A stretch of DNA of 64,000 nt from Chrysophaeum taylorii (taxonomy: Eukaryota; Sar; Pelagophyceae; Pelagomonadales; Pelagomonadaceae), in assembly GCA_029834535.1 (NCBI GenBank), contig JAQMWT010000373.1:62001-126000 (forward strand), given 5' to 3'. The first letter of the stretch is position 1. Every line of letters starts with the position of its first letter. Below are positions 10,309 to 20,205 of the stretch, one piece after another. The position numbers and the translations under genes are program-made. The notes under the pieces were generated by a model. That model ran no database searches and was not told the origin of the DNA. It was given only the letters and a program-made list of their open reading frames with translations.

Positions 10309-12541
10309 CAAAGGCCTGCGCCACGTCGCCGAGGCTCCGCGTATCTGCGACGCGGAGAACTCCCGACCGCGCTGCGTCGGCGATATCCTCCAAGAAACCC
10401 GGCACTTCGACGCCCGCCGTCGCGAAGGCCCACGCCATTTTGGCGAGATCGAGGGGGTCGAAGGTGCCGAGGCGGGCGCGAGCCTCGTCGGCGATCTCGC
10501 GGAAAAGCTGTCGCGCCTCGACGCCCGCTTTCGCAAAGGCCCACGCCGCGGTGGCCAGGTCGGGTGGTTTGAAGTGGCCCAGTTGCGGCCGGGCTCTGGC
10601 GGCGATCGCCTCGAAGAGCGGTGACGCCTCGACGCGCGCCGTCGCGAAAGCCCACAATACGTCGGCGAGCTCCCGAGATTTGAACTCGTTGAGCCGCGAG
10701 CGTATTGCGGCGTCGATCGCGTCGAACGCGCGACGCGAGCTGATGCCCGCCTTCGCGAGCGCCCATACGAAGCTCGAGATATGCGTCGGGTAGAAGTCAT
10801 CCAGGAGCTTCCGATCGACGAGCCGGGCCATCGCGTCGAAGAGCTCGGGCGCCGCGATGCCGACCTTGGCCAAGCCCCACGCCGCGTTGGAGAGGTCCAG
10901 CGGGCCCAGGTCGCGCACCCGCGCGAGCGCACTCTTAGCGAGCTGGTCGAAGAGCGTCGCGGTTTGTGCCTCCTGGATGCCCGCCGTCGCGAAGGCCCAC
11001 ACCAATTTGGAGATATCTTGCGCGTTGAACTCGCCCGAGCGCGTTAGCGCTAGGTCTGTGATGCGGCGGAAGAGCTCGGGCACCTCGACGCGCGCCATCG
11101 CGAAAGCCCACGCCGTGTTGGCGATCTCCTGCGGTTTGAAGGTGGTAAGCCGCGCCGTAGACTCCTCGGCGATCGCTGCGCAGAAATGCGGCACCTCGGC
11201 GCCCGACTTCGCGTAGGCCCACGCCGTGTTGGCGAGCTCCTGTGGCTTGAATTCGTGCAGTCGCGGCGTAGCCACCTCGACGACCGCGTCGAAGAGGCGA
11301 GGTGCATCGTGGCCCGCTTTCGCAAAGGCCCACGTCGTGTTGGCGAGTTCCTGCGGCTTGAAGGCTCGCAGCCGCGGCCGAGCCGCGTCGGATATCGCGC
11401 CGAAGAGCTGGGGCACGTCGACGCGGAGTTTCGCAAATGCCCACGCCGTGTTGGCGAGGTTTTGCGGGTCGAATTCGGGGGCGCGCGCCCGACAAGCGCG
11501 AGCGAGATCGATCACGCGATGATCGCGGATCGCGCTCCTACTACGACTCCCGTGGTGCTTGGCGACGCGGTGCGCGGCGGTCGACAGATTGCGCGTGCTG
11601 AACTTGGTTCCCTCAGAAGCGAAGAGCGAAAGAATCTTCTCTAGAGTCGCGTCCGAGCCCGTCATCACCTTGCTCCACGCGATTTGTTGCGAGTGCGGCG
11701 CTTCGCGGCCGTACGACGACGACGACGCGCGCCTGCCGTCGTCGCGTCCTCTATTCCGCGATGATCCTCGTAGGCTGCTCGACGCGTCTTCTTCTCGATC
11801 GTCCTCGCGATAAAGCTCGTCGAGTCGAAGAACTCGCTTTCTGCGCGAGTAATAATACGAACAGTATTGGCGCGGCGAGTGCTCGCGACGTCGTGTCGTC
11901 CGCGTTTGCTCGCCCGAGCGCTGCCCGTCGTCGCCGCTGAAAGATCGAGATTCCTTTCTTCTTCGCGGCGGATCTCGCGCGGCGGCGCTGACAACTTCTT
12001 CGGATCGTCGTTCGTTGGCGTGGCGCTTCTCGTCGTTGCTGAAAGACTCCTCGACATCTCGGCAGCGCGGCCGCTTCTTAGAACGTACGATATCGGGCGG
12101 TGGCTCGTCGGTCCAGTCGCCGTCTTCGCAGTGGCGCCGGCGGCGCGGCGCACGCTGCTTGTTGGAACGCACGACGTCGCGAGGTGGCTCGTCGTCGTCA
12201 GTCCAGTCGTCTTCGCGCGGAGGGGCTCGCCGCTTCTTGGAACGCACGACGTCGCGAGGTGGCTCGTCGTCGTCAGTCCAGTCGTCCGTCCAGCTGTCGT
12301 CGTCGTCGCGGCGTGGAGGTGGTCGCCGCTTCCTAGGAGGACTCATCATGTCGCGCATCGGCGGCTGTTCTATGTCCTCCTCATCACTCCAGTCGTCGCG
12401 GTGTTGAGGAGGTCGCTCGGCCGAAGGTAAGAAGACATCGCGCCGGAGGTCGCCGCCGCGGCCGTTTGTTGTTGAGATACGGTGCCGCTGCTGGTCGTCG
12501 CCGCGGCGGGAGCGATCATAGTTCTTCTTCTTCTTCTTCAT
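8945..12541 (-). CDS. RAP-domain protein with helical repeats
   Basis: A 1198-residue protein starting at ATG 12541. Residues 1 to about 300 are disordered and very rich in Arg, Asp, Glu and Lys, with three near-copies of a unit built on DEPPRDVVRSKKR. Residues 320-1050 hold about 17 repeats of 35-38 residues with consensus LANTAWAFAKAGVEAPxLF, the helical-repeat type that accompanies RAP domains. Repeat 11 contains a poly-threonine run encoded by a pure trinucleotide tract (10271-10307). The last about 100 residues form a RAP domain (FESRLLTRLGWDLVHVPFFEW). Such proteins generally bind RNA in mitochondria or plastids and act in transcript maturation or translation. No clear transit peptide is seen, because the N-terminus is polybasic. 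The start codon lies only 22 bp after the ornithine decarboxylase stop on the same strand. Confidence 0.88.
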
Positions 12542-12563
12542 CTCAGGTCCGTTGATAAATGAA

Positions 12564-12628
12564 TTAGTCGAGGAAGTATCTTATTAATTCCATGGGGGGT
12601 TTGTCCGAGTAGAGGAGCTCCCCCTCGG

Positions 12629-12659
<31 letters not shown>

Positions 12660-13982
12660 GTCTCGCATCGAGTCGGAACGGACGTAGAAAACCGGGATGC
12701 CGGCCCTGGGTGTCGCCGGGATGCCGTTGAATTTGTCGGTCGCGCCGGCGAGGGTGTAGGCGCCGGAGTTGGGGAAGAGGAGGAGGTCGCCCATACGGAT
12801 TTCGGGCGCGGGGTGTACGCGGTAGAAGAGGACGTCGAGGGAATCGCAGGTGGGTCCGAAAACGGTGGTGGTGGTGTTGGGGTCGGCGGGGGGTCTATGG
12901 GGCTCGACGATCGCGTGGGGGAGCCAGGCGTCGTATATGAGAGCGTTGAAGGCGCCGTAGACGCCGTCGCTGATCCAATATTCGTTGTGTCGGCCGCGGC
13001 GTCGCTCGCCAATAACGCGCGCACACAGCGTTGCCACCGACTCGGCGAAGTAACGTCCGGGCTCGGCGATGATATCGAGATGGGGCCAATCGAGTTGGGG
13101 AAAGAAGTCGTCGAGGGCGCTGTTGATAACGCGAACCAGGTCGACGTCGCCGGCCGCCGAGAGCCGAGGGTTACCCTCTTTATCAAAGTCGCCGCAGAAC
13201 CCGCCCCCCAGATCCAAGACGGTCATGTCGGGGGTCATGATGGTCCTCGCGGCCTCGATGGCGGCGCGGTAGGCTCTGGCGGTGCGCGCGCCGCTCCCGA
13301 CGTGAAACGAGACTCCGGCAATTTTTACGCCACAACGGTCGGCCGCTGCCTTGAGACCTGGGACTTCCGAAAGGAGAGCGCCGTATTTAACTCCGAACGG
13401 GAGCCTCGAGTCGGGGTCGTCGGCGCGCAGCCGCAGGACCCCGCTGCAGTCGGGGCACCATTTTTTCAATTTGTTAATTTCCGAAACCGAATCGAAAGTG
13501 GCGAGCGCAATCTTGTGTTTCGAAATGCACTCGAGGTCTTCCGGACGCTTGCAGGGGTTCGCGAAGATGATCGGGGCCGCCCCTCCAACCATCTCGACCT
13601 CGCCCGCCGACGCGCAGTCGAAGCCGCAGCCCAACTCTCTCAAAACCTCGAGAACTCTCGCGTCTGGAAAGCACTTCACCGCATAGTGCGGCCGCACGCG
13701 AGGCAGAGACCGCACCCAGTGGGCAAAGAGCTTTTCCACGCACCCGAGATCCACCACCCAGAACAGCTCGCCCGGCTGTTGGGCAGCGAACTCGCGCACC
13801 CCTTTTCGACCGTTTGCCAGCGAAACCGCTTTGCTCCGCGTCGCGCGCCACGCCCCGCCGCGCTCCACCCGCGCCGGCGCCGCCGCCGCCACGACCTTGG
13901 CGGCCCGCTCCTCCCACGCGGCGACGATGCGACGCATGCGCGCTTCGCGACGTTGCCACGCGTCTTCTTGGACGCCTGTCAT
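12564..13982 (-). CDS. ODC: ornithine decarboxylase
   Basis: A 472-residue group IV PLP-dependent decarboxylase that converts ornithine to putrescine, the first step of polyamine synthesis. Visible family features are the PLP lysine motif PHYAVKCFPD (about residue 100), the substrate/PLP histidine in SFHVGSG, the glycine loop LDLGGGF, the EPGRYFAES phosphate-binding motif, and the catalytic cysteine motif FGPTCDSLD typical of eukaryotic ODC. A run of ten serines near the C-terminus is encoded by a GAA-complement trinucleotide tract (12627-12658) and may be a surface loop expansion. The N-terminal about 60 residues are basic and unconserved. Length is near that of the family. It is divergently paired with GAR1 across 31 bp. 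I cannot exclude arginine or lysine preference, but the motifs favour ornithine. Confidence 0.92.
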
Positions 13983-14013
13983 GATTAGAGGGTTTAGTTA
14001 GTAGTAGTAGTTT
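13983..14013. promoter_or_regulatory. 31-bp divergent promoter with telobox-like motif
   Basis: The whole space between the ODC start (minus strand) and the GAR1 start (plus strand) is 31 bp. It contains AGGGTTTAG at 13989-13997, a telobox-like element (AAACCCT on the other strand), followed by GTTAGTAGTAGTAG. Similar motifs recur just upstream of other genes here. A promoter role is inferred from position only. Confidence 0.5.
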
Positions 14014-14535
14014 ATGATGCGGCCGCCACGAAGCATGGGGCGTGGGCGTGGGTCCCCCCGCGGGCGCGGAGGCCGCGGTTCCCCCAGGGGCGGCGGGCGC
14101 GTCCCGGAGGGTCCCCCCGAGCGCGTCGAGGAGGTCGGCGCCGTGATGCACTCCTGCGAGGGCGACATCGTGTGCAGGCTGACGCACGAGAAAATCCCTT
14201 ACTTCAACGCGTCCATATTCATCGACAAGCACACAAAGGTCGGCAAGGTTGACGAAGTCTTCGGGCCGATCAACGCCGTCATGTTCACGGTCAAGCCCGA
14301 AACGGGCGTCGTGGGCGCGAGTTTCAAGGAAAACGACAAACTCGCGATCGATCCCGCCAAGCTCTTGCCCCTCGCGCGCTTTACCAACCCCCCCCCCTCG
14401 GCTGGTCGTGGTGGTCGCGGTGGTCGTGGTGGCCGCGGGGGGCGCGCCTCTCGCGGCGGCGGCGGCGGCGGCGGAAGGAGCCCCTCCTCTCGCGGCCGCG
14501 GCCGCGGCCGCGGTCGGGGTCGGGGTCGTGGTTGA
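14014..14535 (+). CDS. GAR1: H/ACA snoRNP subunit GAR1
   Basis: A 173-residue protein with the classic GAR1 layout: a Gly/Arg-rich N-terminus (residues 1-35), a central beta-barrel core (about 40-115) with conserved strings such as KVGKVDEVFGPIN and FSV-like VMFTVKPE, and a second long RGG-type tail (about 125-173). GAR1 binds the catalytic subunit Cbf5/dyskerin in H/ACA particles that pseudouridylate rRNA and snRNA in the nucleolus and Cajal-type bodies. Three in-frame ATGs (14014, 14017, 14035) are possible starts, and the first is given. The RGG tail is encoded by a GC-rich low-complexity stretch. Confidence 0.93.
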   Translation: MMRPPRSMGRGRGSPRGRGGRGSPRGGGRVPEGPPERVEEVGAVMHSCEGDIVCRLTHEKIPYFNASIFIDKHTKVGKVDEVFGPINAVMFTVKPETGVVGASFKENDKLAIDPAKLLPLARFTNPPPSAGRGGRGGRGGRGGRASRGGGGGGGRSPSSRGRGRGRGRGRGRG

Positions 14536-14920
14536 AGGTAATCAACCTCGCTACGAGCGACGTCCTGGTGCAGAGTGCTTTGGAAGAGTAGCAAAAACGG
14601 TCTACCGTGTTCATTCAAAGCTGTCGTCATTCGTGGGCAGTTGGTGGTGCTATTCTGGAGGGCGATGCGGGGGCTTCTGCTGGGAGAGAAGAGGACCTCA
14701 GACTATTTATTAATTGTCCGAGAAACCTACATTTGGAATTTTACAGCATTGTAGGCTGAACGTCAATTAGCCAAACGTGGCATATATTGTTAGATTTAGG
14801 CGGAGGTTTGGGGGGAGTGTTAGGGGATACTGTGAATGACGTCATCCGTCCTCGGACCCTACCTCAGTCGTTAGGAGCCGACTGTTCGTTCGTTCGTTCA
14901 AAACCCTCATCCTCGAAAGA
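14536..14920. promoter_or_regulatory. spacer with CRE palindrome and telobox-like motif
   Basis: 385 bp between GAR1 and the SPFH gene with no ORF of note. A perfect TGACGTCA palindrome, the consensus site of bZIP/CREB-type factors, lies at 14837-14844. AAACCCTC lies at 14901-14908, 13 bp before the SPFH start codon. Both are inferred regulatory sites of the downstream gene. Confidence 0.45.
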
Positions 14921-15784
14921 ATGATGGGTGTTGAAAAATACGATGGCTCTCGGCCCCCGCCGACTGGAAAGTACGTCGTTTTGGGGGGCTTGATTTTTCT
15001 CGTTGGTTTCGTGTGTGCCTTCCGCGTCGTACCTCCTGCGCACGCGGGCGTCGTCACGACGTTCGGGTCGGTAGCGCCCGAGACTTTATCCAGCGGGCTC
15101 CACATCGTTTACCCCTGGTCGCAGATCATCAATTTCAAGCTCAAGACGCAGCTTTTGGATTCAGAGAACGTCGTCCCGACGCAGGAGGGCCTGAATGTCG
15201 AGCTCGACGTGGCGGTCCTCTTTCATCTCGACCCGAAGGGCGTTCGCGATCTTTACTTGACCCTGGGCGAAGACTACGTCGAAGTTCTCGTGAGGCCAGA
15301 GCTCGCCAGCGCCGTCCGCGGCCTCACGAGCGAGCAGTCGGCCAAGGCCCTCTACACCTCGGGCCGACGGGTGATACAAACGCACCTCTTCGACGAGTTG
15401 CAGACAAAGTTCTCCAAGCGAGGGCTACTGCTCGAAGACGTGCTGTTGAAAGCCATAAAGCTCCCGAGTCTGCTGACGGACGCGATCGAGTTGAAGGCGC
15501 AGGCCGAGCAAGATGCTGCGAGAATGGAGTTTGTTCTCACCAAGGAGGAACAAGAGGCAAAGCGAAAGACCGTCGAGGCCGACGGCATTGCCAAGTTTCA
15601 GCACATCGTATCGGAGGGCATCTCCCCCCAGCTCCTGCAGTGGAAGGGAATCGAGGCCACCGAGAAGCTCGCCGAGAGCAAAAACGCAAAGCTCGTCATC
15701 GTCGGAAACTCGGATAACAACCTTCCCGTCCTCCTCTCCGCGCCAACGGGTGGTGGTGGTGGTGGTGCTGCCTTCGATTCATAA
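14921..15784 (+). CDS. prohibitin-like SPFH/Band 7 membrane protein
   Basis: 287 residues. A single transmembrane segment (about 18-38, YVVLGGLIFLVGFVCAFRVV) is followed by a full SPFH/Band 7 domain (about 40-220) and a helical, Glu/Lys/Ala-rich stalk. The stalk contains KAQAEQDAARMEFVLTKE, then a C-terminal GISPQLLQWKGIEATEKLA block typical of prohibitin-like and HflC-like proteins. Such proteins assemble into ring scaffolds in mitochondrial, ER or plastid membranes and modulate proteases or lipid domains. The tail is Gly-rich from a GGT repeat. Erlin is an alternative family name, but the QWKGIEATE block favours the prohibitin-like group. ATG 14921 sits 13 bp after the telobox-like motif. 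Confidence 0.88.
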   Translation: MMGVEKYDGSRPPPTGKYVVLGGLIFLVGFVCAFRVVPPAHAGVVTTFGSVAPETLSSGLHIVYPWSQIINFKLKTQLLDSENVVPTQEGLNVELDVAVLFHLDPKGVRDLYLTLGEDYVEVLVRPELASAVRGLTSEQSAKALYTSGRRVIQTHLFDELQTKFSKRGLLLEDVLLKAIKLPSLLTDAIELKAQAEQDAARMEFVLTKEEQEAKRKTVEADGIAKFQHIVSEGISPQLLQWKGIEATEKLAESKNAKLVIVGNSDNNLPVLLSAPTGGGGGGAAFDS

Positions 15785-17997
15785 TATTGCTTTACCTCGT
15801 CCTCGATGAGAGGGAGGAGGGAGGGACCACCCTAGTACGGCAGCAGCAGCAACTCGATGGTGGTGGTGGTGGTGGTGGCAAACACCTGTTGTGTCTCGAT
15901 GTAAGGTAAGGCGGGGAAGACGCCGCTCGTCCGCGCGTTCTAGAACGAACGCCCCATCATCCAGCCGACCGACCTCCGAGGTCGTCTACGCGTCCTTCGA
16001 TCCCTTTCCTCTTGAGGTCCTTCGGGCGTTCGGAATTATATCAACCACCGGCGCGACGGTTGTTCCGACGCGTGCGCGCGGCGGAGAGACGCGTCATCGA
16101 TCTTTCATGAATAGAATAGTGCGCCCCCTTTTTATACGAGGGTATTTTAACGTCGACTGCTTGTAAGAGGGTGATGCCGGAAGGGCGAAGGTAGCCAGCC
16201 CGCCCGCCCGCTCGCTCGCTCGCTCATTGTATTTATTGTGTTCACGGCACGGCACGGCACGGCACGGCACCTAATGTGTGTGAAAGCGCACCAACGCGTC
16301 GCTATTTTTGAGGTGCTTGTTGTCGTGCGACTCGACTGACTGAAGAGCAAAATTAATTCCGTTGGAAAAAAACCATTACCAAAAAATAATTCCGTTGGAT
16401 ACTACTCAATTTGAATACACGCGGCACACCAAAAGAGCCACGTGCGCGCGTGCCAACTAACTAGGCCCAGCAGCACTACCTCGTGCGACTCAACGCGCGA
16501 ATTTCTTTCCCCAAAGGAAGGAACTCGTGATACACGCACGCACGCACCACTTGGTGAGAGCGACCGCACCGTAGGAAAATTATCTAGGCGCCACCAGGGA
16601 ACAGTCTTTTTTCAAAGGCAAGAGTCGAGAGGGAAGGGCGCGTTGTGCTGGTGCCATGTTTCGTCGCTGGAGAGTCGAACAACATCATCTTCGCAAACAC
16701 TGTACGTAGCAACGAACCATTCGGGTCTGGCACCACCACCACGGGTCCTCCCTCGCCCGAGGGCCGCACACGACTACGTTGTATGCACATGTTTCTTCAA
16801 AATAATATTTACGGGACGAGGCGCAGCTGAATGAGCGTGGTGGTCTTGTCAGAGATATGTATCAGAGGCTCAGAGATGGAGTACAGTGTATCGTCAGCAG
16901 GGAAATAGATATGTCCGGTGTATCGTATGAACAGGAGGCGCGATGTCGGAAGGAAGATGAACAAAAGAGAGGAGGTCGGTCCAGGGTAAGTACAAAAGCA
17001 GAGATTAAAAACACATGGCAAAGTCGGAGCGTCCTTCTCACAGGCCCGAAGACGAGAGACCGCGACGTCGCGATCGATAGAAGCGTATTAGCACTCGTTG
17101 TGTCCTCTCATGGGCGAGAGTATGGTCTTGAGCCGCGAGGATCGGTGATGCCTCCAAGGTCAATCATGATGTACCGCGCGTGCGTCGAGGGCTTCCGACG
17201 GGGGGTCCGTGCTTCGCGAAGGGCGTGAAGAGTTGATTCGTCTTGTGCTCGCGACTGTTCTTTGGGGCAAACCTCTCGTGGCTTAGTAGAGAGAGATCTT
17301 CCTCGACTTCTTGCCGTCATATTCTCGAAGAAATGTCGGGAACTTAGAAGAAAACCACGTCAGCCTCCTCCTCTACAGAGTCAGTCACTCCCTGAACGTT
17401 GCTGAGACGTAACAGTCAGACTTATCGCATTACCCAAGACTGCAATCTGACTGCAACACTGACTGATAACCGTGATTAATTAATTAATTAATTAATCCTT
17501 TTTTGGTTGAAAAACTAGTCCTCACGAAGAGACAAAAGAGCTCTTAAATGCGAAAGCCAGCTCAATATATATGTTACATACTAAACGGATCGCAAGGAAC
17601 GGGAAGTTCAATGTGCGTCGGTTCCCATGCCGCACTCTGCTAAAAAGAGAAAGTGGCTCGCGGATTATTATGTCGCATTGGGCTGTTCGAAATCACACGC
17701 AGTGTTGCGTTTATGAGGGTGGGGCTATCACCACGGCACTCTGAATGAATGAGTCATGCTTTTCGTCTGCGGCAACATCGAAATTAGAAAGGGGTTCTTA
17801 AGAATATTGTGAGCTGCGGAAAAGTTCCTTTTCCAGCAGGACGAGCGTGGCGCAACGTTCTCGGGGAGGGGGGGGGGTGAAAGCTTCTTTCGCCCAAAAG
17901 TCGCGCACTCGAGACATAACGATCTCGAGACAAAAAATCTAGGTCGTCGTTGGCGCGACTTCTCTCTCTCGAGAGATCAGAGACGCGACAAGCCTTA
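15785..17997. other. 2.2 kb without a supported gene, several simple repeats
   Basis: Open frames here (for example 16442-16834 and 16857-17228) are short and compositionally random, and I do not support them. Simple repeats include GGT units at 15857-15878, GCTC units near 16207-16225, GGCAC pentanucleotides at 16244-16270, TTAA units at 17475-17496 and a G run near 17864-17878. No tRNA or rRNA was recognised. Confidence 0.6.
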
Positions 17998-18911
17998 TCC
18001 TAACTACTAATCGACAGATGTTTGTCTGTTTGTCCCTCGATTTAGGGTAAGGATCAGGTAGGCGCGAGAGTAAGGATCAGGTAGGCGCGAGAGCCAGATA
18101 GTGATCCTCCAAGCCGTCTACGGCGACCTCGCAGACTATTTCCACGACCCGCGGCGGCTCTTTCAGCGCGCCATTCTCACGCTCCGTCGAAACGATGTTG
18201 TCGATGCTGACAACGCGCGCATGACCGCGGCCTTTTTTTCCCGGAGACGAGGCGTCGGAGTTCTTTTCGGCTGACTAGGCTGGGTCGGAAGACGACGCCT
18301 CGCTCTTTACAGTAGAGTTTTCAACTCCCTGACAACCAACGGGATGCTGACTTTGAGCGCGAGCTTAAGGTCATCGAAACCTCGACCCGTCGCACGGCCA
18401 CTGCAACGGTACCAGATTACATGATCGATCGTGTCGTTGTCACCGAGGCTCCTCCAACCTGTATCGCTTAAGGCCCGCCTACGCCAAACGATCAACAAGA
18501 GCCAGGGCCAGACGCCCCGCGAGGTCGGCGTCCTCTTGGCGAAGCCCGTCTTCTGCCACGTCCAGCTCTACGTGGCTCTCTGTCGATCGGCAACCCCGAG
18601 GATATCCTCTTCCGAGTCGACGACTCCACCCTACCCCAAACGTGCTGCGCAATACCGATAAGCCCCCTCCCGGCGTCTACGCGCGCACTGTAGGTGAACT
18701 TACTGGGACCAGGTGAACTTACTGGGGTTTGAGATTGGGACTAGGTGAGCTGAGTGACCAGGTGAAACTGGGACCAGGTGAACATACTGGGGCTTCTGTG
18801 AGCTAGGTGAACTTACTGACCAGGTGAACTTATATGAAACTTACTGGGACCAGACCTGAACTTACTGGGGTTAGAGATTGGGACTAGGTGAACTTACTGG
18901 CCTGCACTTGT
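17998..18911 (+). mobile_element. Helitron remnant, copy 2
   Basis: Same family as the element at 7798: starts TCCTAACTACTAATCG, contains helicase C-terminal fragments, and ends with GGTGAACTTACTGGGACCA-type tandem units and CCTGCACTTGT at 18901-18911. It lacks the 85-bp duplication of copy 1 and keeps the FNSLTTNGM-like stretch (minus-strand shadows aside) that copy 1 has lost. The 3' tandem units are more degenerate than in copy 1. Confidence 0.7.
18100..18665 (+). pseudogene. Helitron Pif1-type helicase C-terminus, decayed
   Basis: Frame-broken fragments as in copy 1. Recognisable blocks are AVYGDLADYFHDPRRL, then the INKSQGQTPREVGV motif VI at about 18495-18535, then VFCHVQLYVALCR. Here the INKSQGQT-containing frame stays open for about 76 codons (18431-18661). 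Non-functional. Confidence 0.7.
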
Positions 18912-19091
18912 ACCTCTCGACGCGCAAAAGGATGAAATTGTCTTCGTACGAAAGTGAATGTTACCTCGCGCGAGCAACCAAAGTCGCGCGCGAGCTTCTT
19001 CTTCTGCCCGCCGCCTCTGGAGGCAGGCACGTCCTGGACCACCACATCTTTTGTTCCCCAAAGAGAGGTGTTCCGACGGGCGTCGTCTGTC

Positions 19092-20081
19092 TCAATAAAA
19101 TTTCTCTAGCCTCCCCCCCCCCAGTACGAGTTTGAGGACGCGGCGTCGGGGGGCGGGGTCGAGGATGGTGGTGCGGTAGGCTTGGATCGCGTATTCCGTG
19201 GAGACCTTGGCGATGGTTTCGCACTCGTAAGGATGGGCGTCGGCCCAGTCCAACTGGTCGAGGAGGTTGGAAAAGTTGGCATTGACGGGGACGTAGTGGA
19301 CGTAGGGGATGAGGGTCGACTCCAAAAACCAGCTGTCGACGGTGGGTTTTGGCATGAAGACGACGGAATTCGAGAGGAGTTGCCACTTGAGTCCGGAGGC
19401 GATGTCGTTGCCCTCCAAGGACATGATGTACTTGAAGCGCAGGTGGTCTTTCCAGGGAACTTCTTTTTTCATGTAGGGTATCGCGTCGTGGTGGCCTTGT
19501 TCGATCGAAGAAAAGCCGACGTCGATTCGATCGGAGAAGTTAAAATGACCAAAAACGAACTGCTTGCGCGGCGTCATTTCGCCCGGCAAGCTCTGACCGG
19601 TCGTCGCTCCGCGCCACACGAGAGTCGGTTCCTTGAGGGCGAAGGGCATGTCGTAGAGGCTGAGGTGCTCGAAGATTTCGGGGGGGTAGTGTCGTCGGAG
19701 GTTCATCGGGTAGAGTACGCCCCAGGGATCGTCGACGAGGCGCGTCTTCGAGAGCGTCGTGAAGTTGTTGTTGCGCTTGGCGTCGCCTAATTCGAAGCGG
19801 AACCGCACGTCCATGAGATCGAGGGCCTTCAAATCATCGATGAGATGGGAAGGAAATTGGTTGCTTTTGATGCGGTTTTGCTTCTGCATTTCCTCGAGGA
19901 GATGGCCATTTGCGGTGTAGATGATGCCACCCACGAGGGGAGGTGTCTTCTCGTCAATGCTGATTGGGTCCTCCGTCGCGAGCCGCTGGAACCCGTTGGT
20001 CCACCGCTCGAGCCGATCGCACTCGAACTCGCAGGCGCCGACCACGACGGCGAGCGCAAACCATTCGCGACGCTTCGTCAT
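19092..20081 (-). CDS. CAP10-type glycosyltransferase (protein O-glucosyltransferase family)
   Basis: 329 residues from ATG 20081. The C-terminal half carries the hallmark of the CAP10/KDELC/POGLUT (GT90) family: KYIMSLEGNDIASGLKWQLL, SNSVVFMPKPTVDSWF and LIPYVHYVPV, the block that binds the nucleotide sugar. A LVWRGATTGQ string (about residue 165) matches the family motif preceding it. The N-terminus has a weak hydrophobic stretch (FALAVVVGAC) that could be a signal peptide or anchor. Family members add glucose or xylose to EGF repeats in the ER or build capsule glycans in fungi. The acceptor here is unknown. It ends about 180 bp from copy 2 of the Helitron. Confidence 0.86.
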   Translation of the reverse strand: MTKRREWFALAVVVGACEFECDRLERWTNGFQRLATEDPISIDEKTPPLVGGIIYTANGHLLEEMQKQNRIKSNQFPSHLIDDLKALDLMDVRFRFELGDAKRNNNFTTLSKTRLVDDPWGVLYPMNLRRHYPPEIFEHLSLYDMPFALKEPTLVWRGATTGQSLPGEMTPRKQFVFGHFNFSDRIDVGFSSIEQGHHDAIPYMKKEVPWKDHLRFKYIMSLEGNDIASGLKWQLLSNSVVFMPKPTVDSWFLESTLIPYVHYVPVNANFSNLLDQLDWADAHPYECETIAKVSTEYAIQAYRTTILDPAPRRRVLKLVLGGGRLEKFY

Positions 20082-20205
20082 CCTTGTATTCCGAATGCTC
20101 CTGTAATAATGTATCTTATTCAGTTCAAGACCAGGCCGAAAAATATAAATAAATCTGAGGGACGAAACCCTCCCTCCCTATGCACCGATTCCTGTCCGAA
20201 AGCCG

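Noticed and set aside
8861-10624. A 587-codon plus-strand open frame antisense to the RAP gene
   Set aside because: It is produced by the strong codon bias of the minus-strand repeats. Its composition is Arg-rich and it has no motif, while the minus frame has clear repeats and a RAP domain.
16442-17228. Plus-strand frames of 123-130 codons downstream of the SPFH gene
   Set aside because: There are no motifs, composition is random and simple repeats contribute to them.
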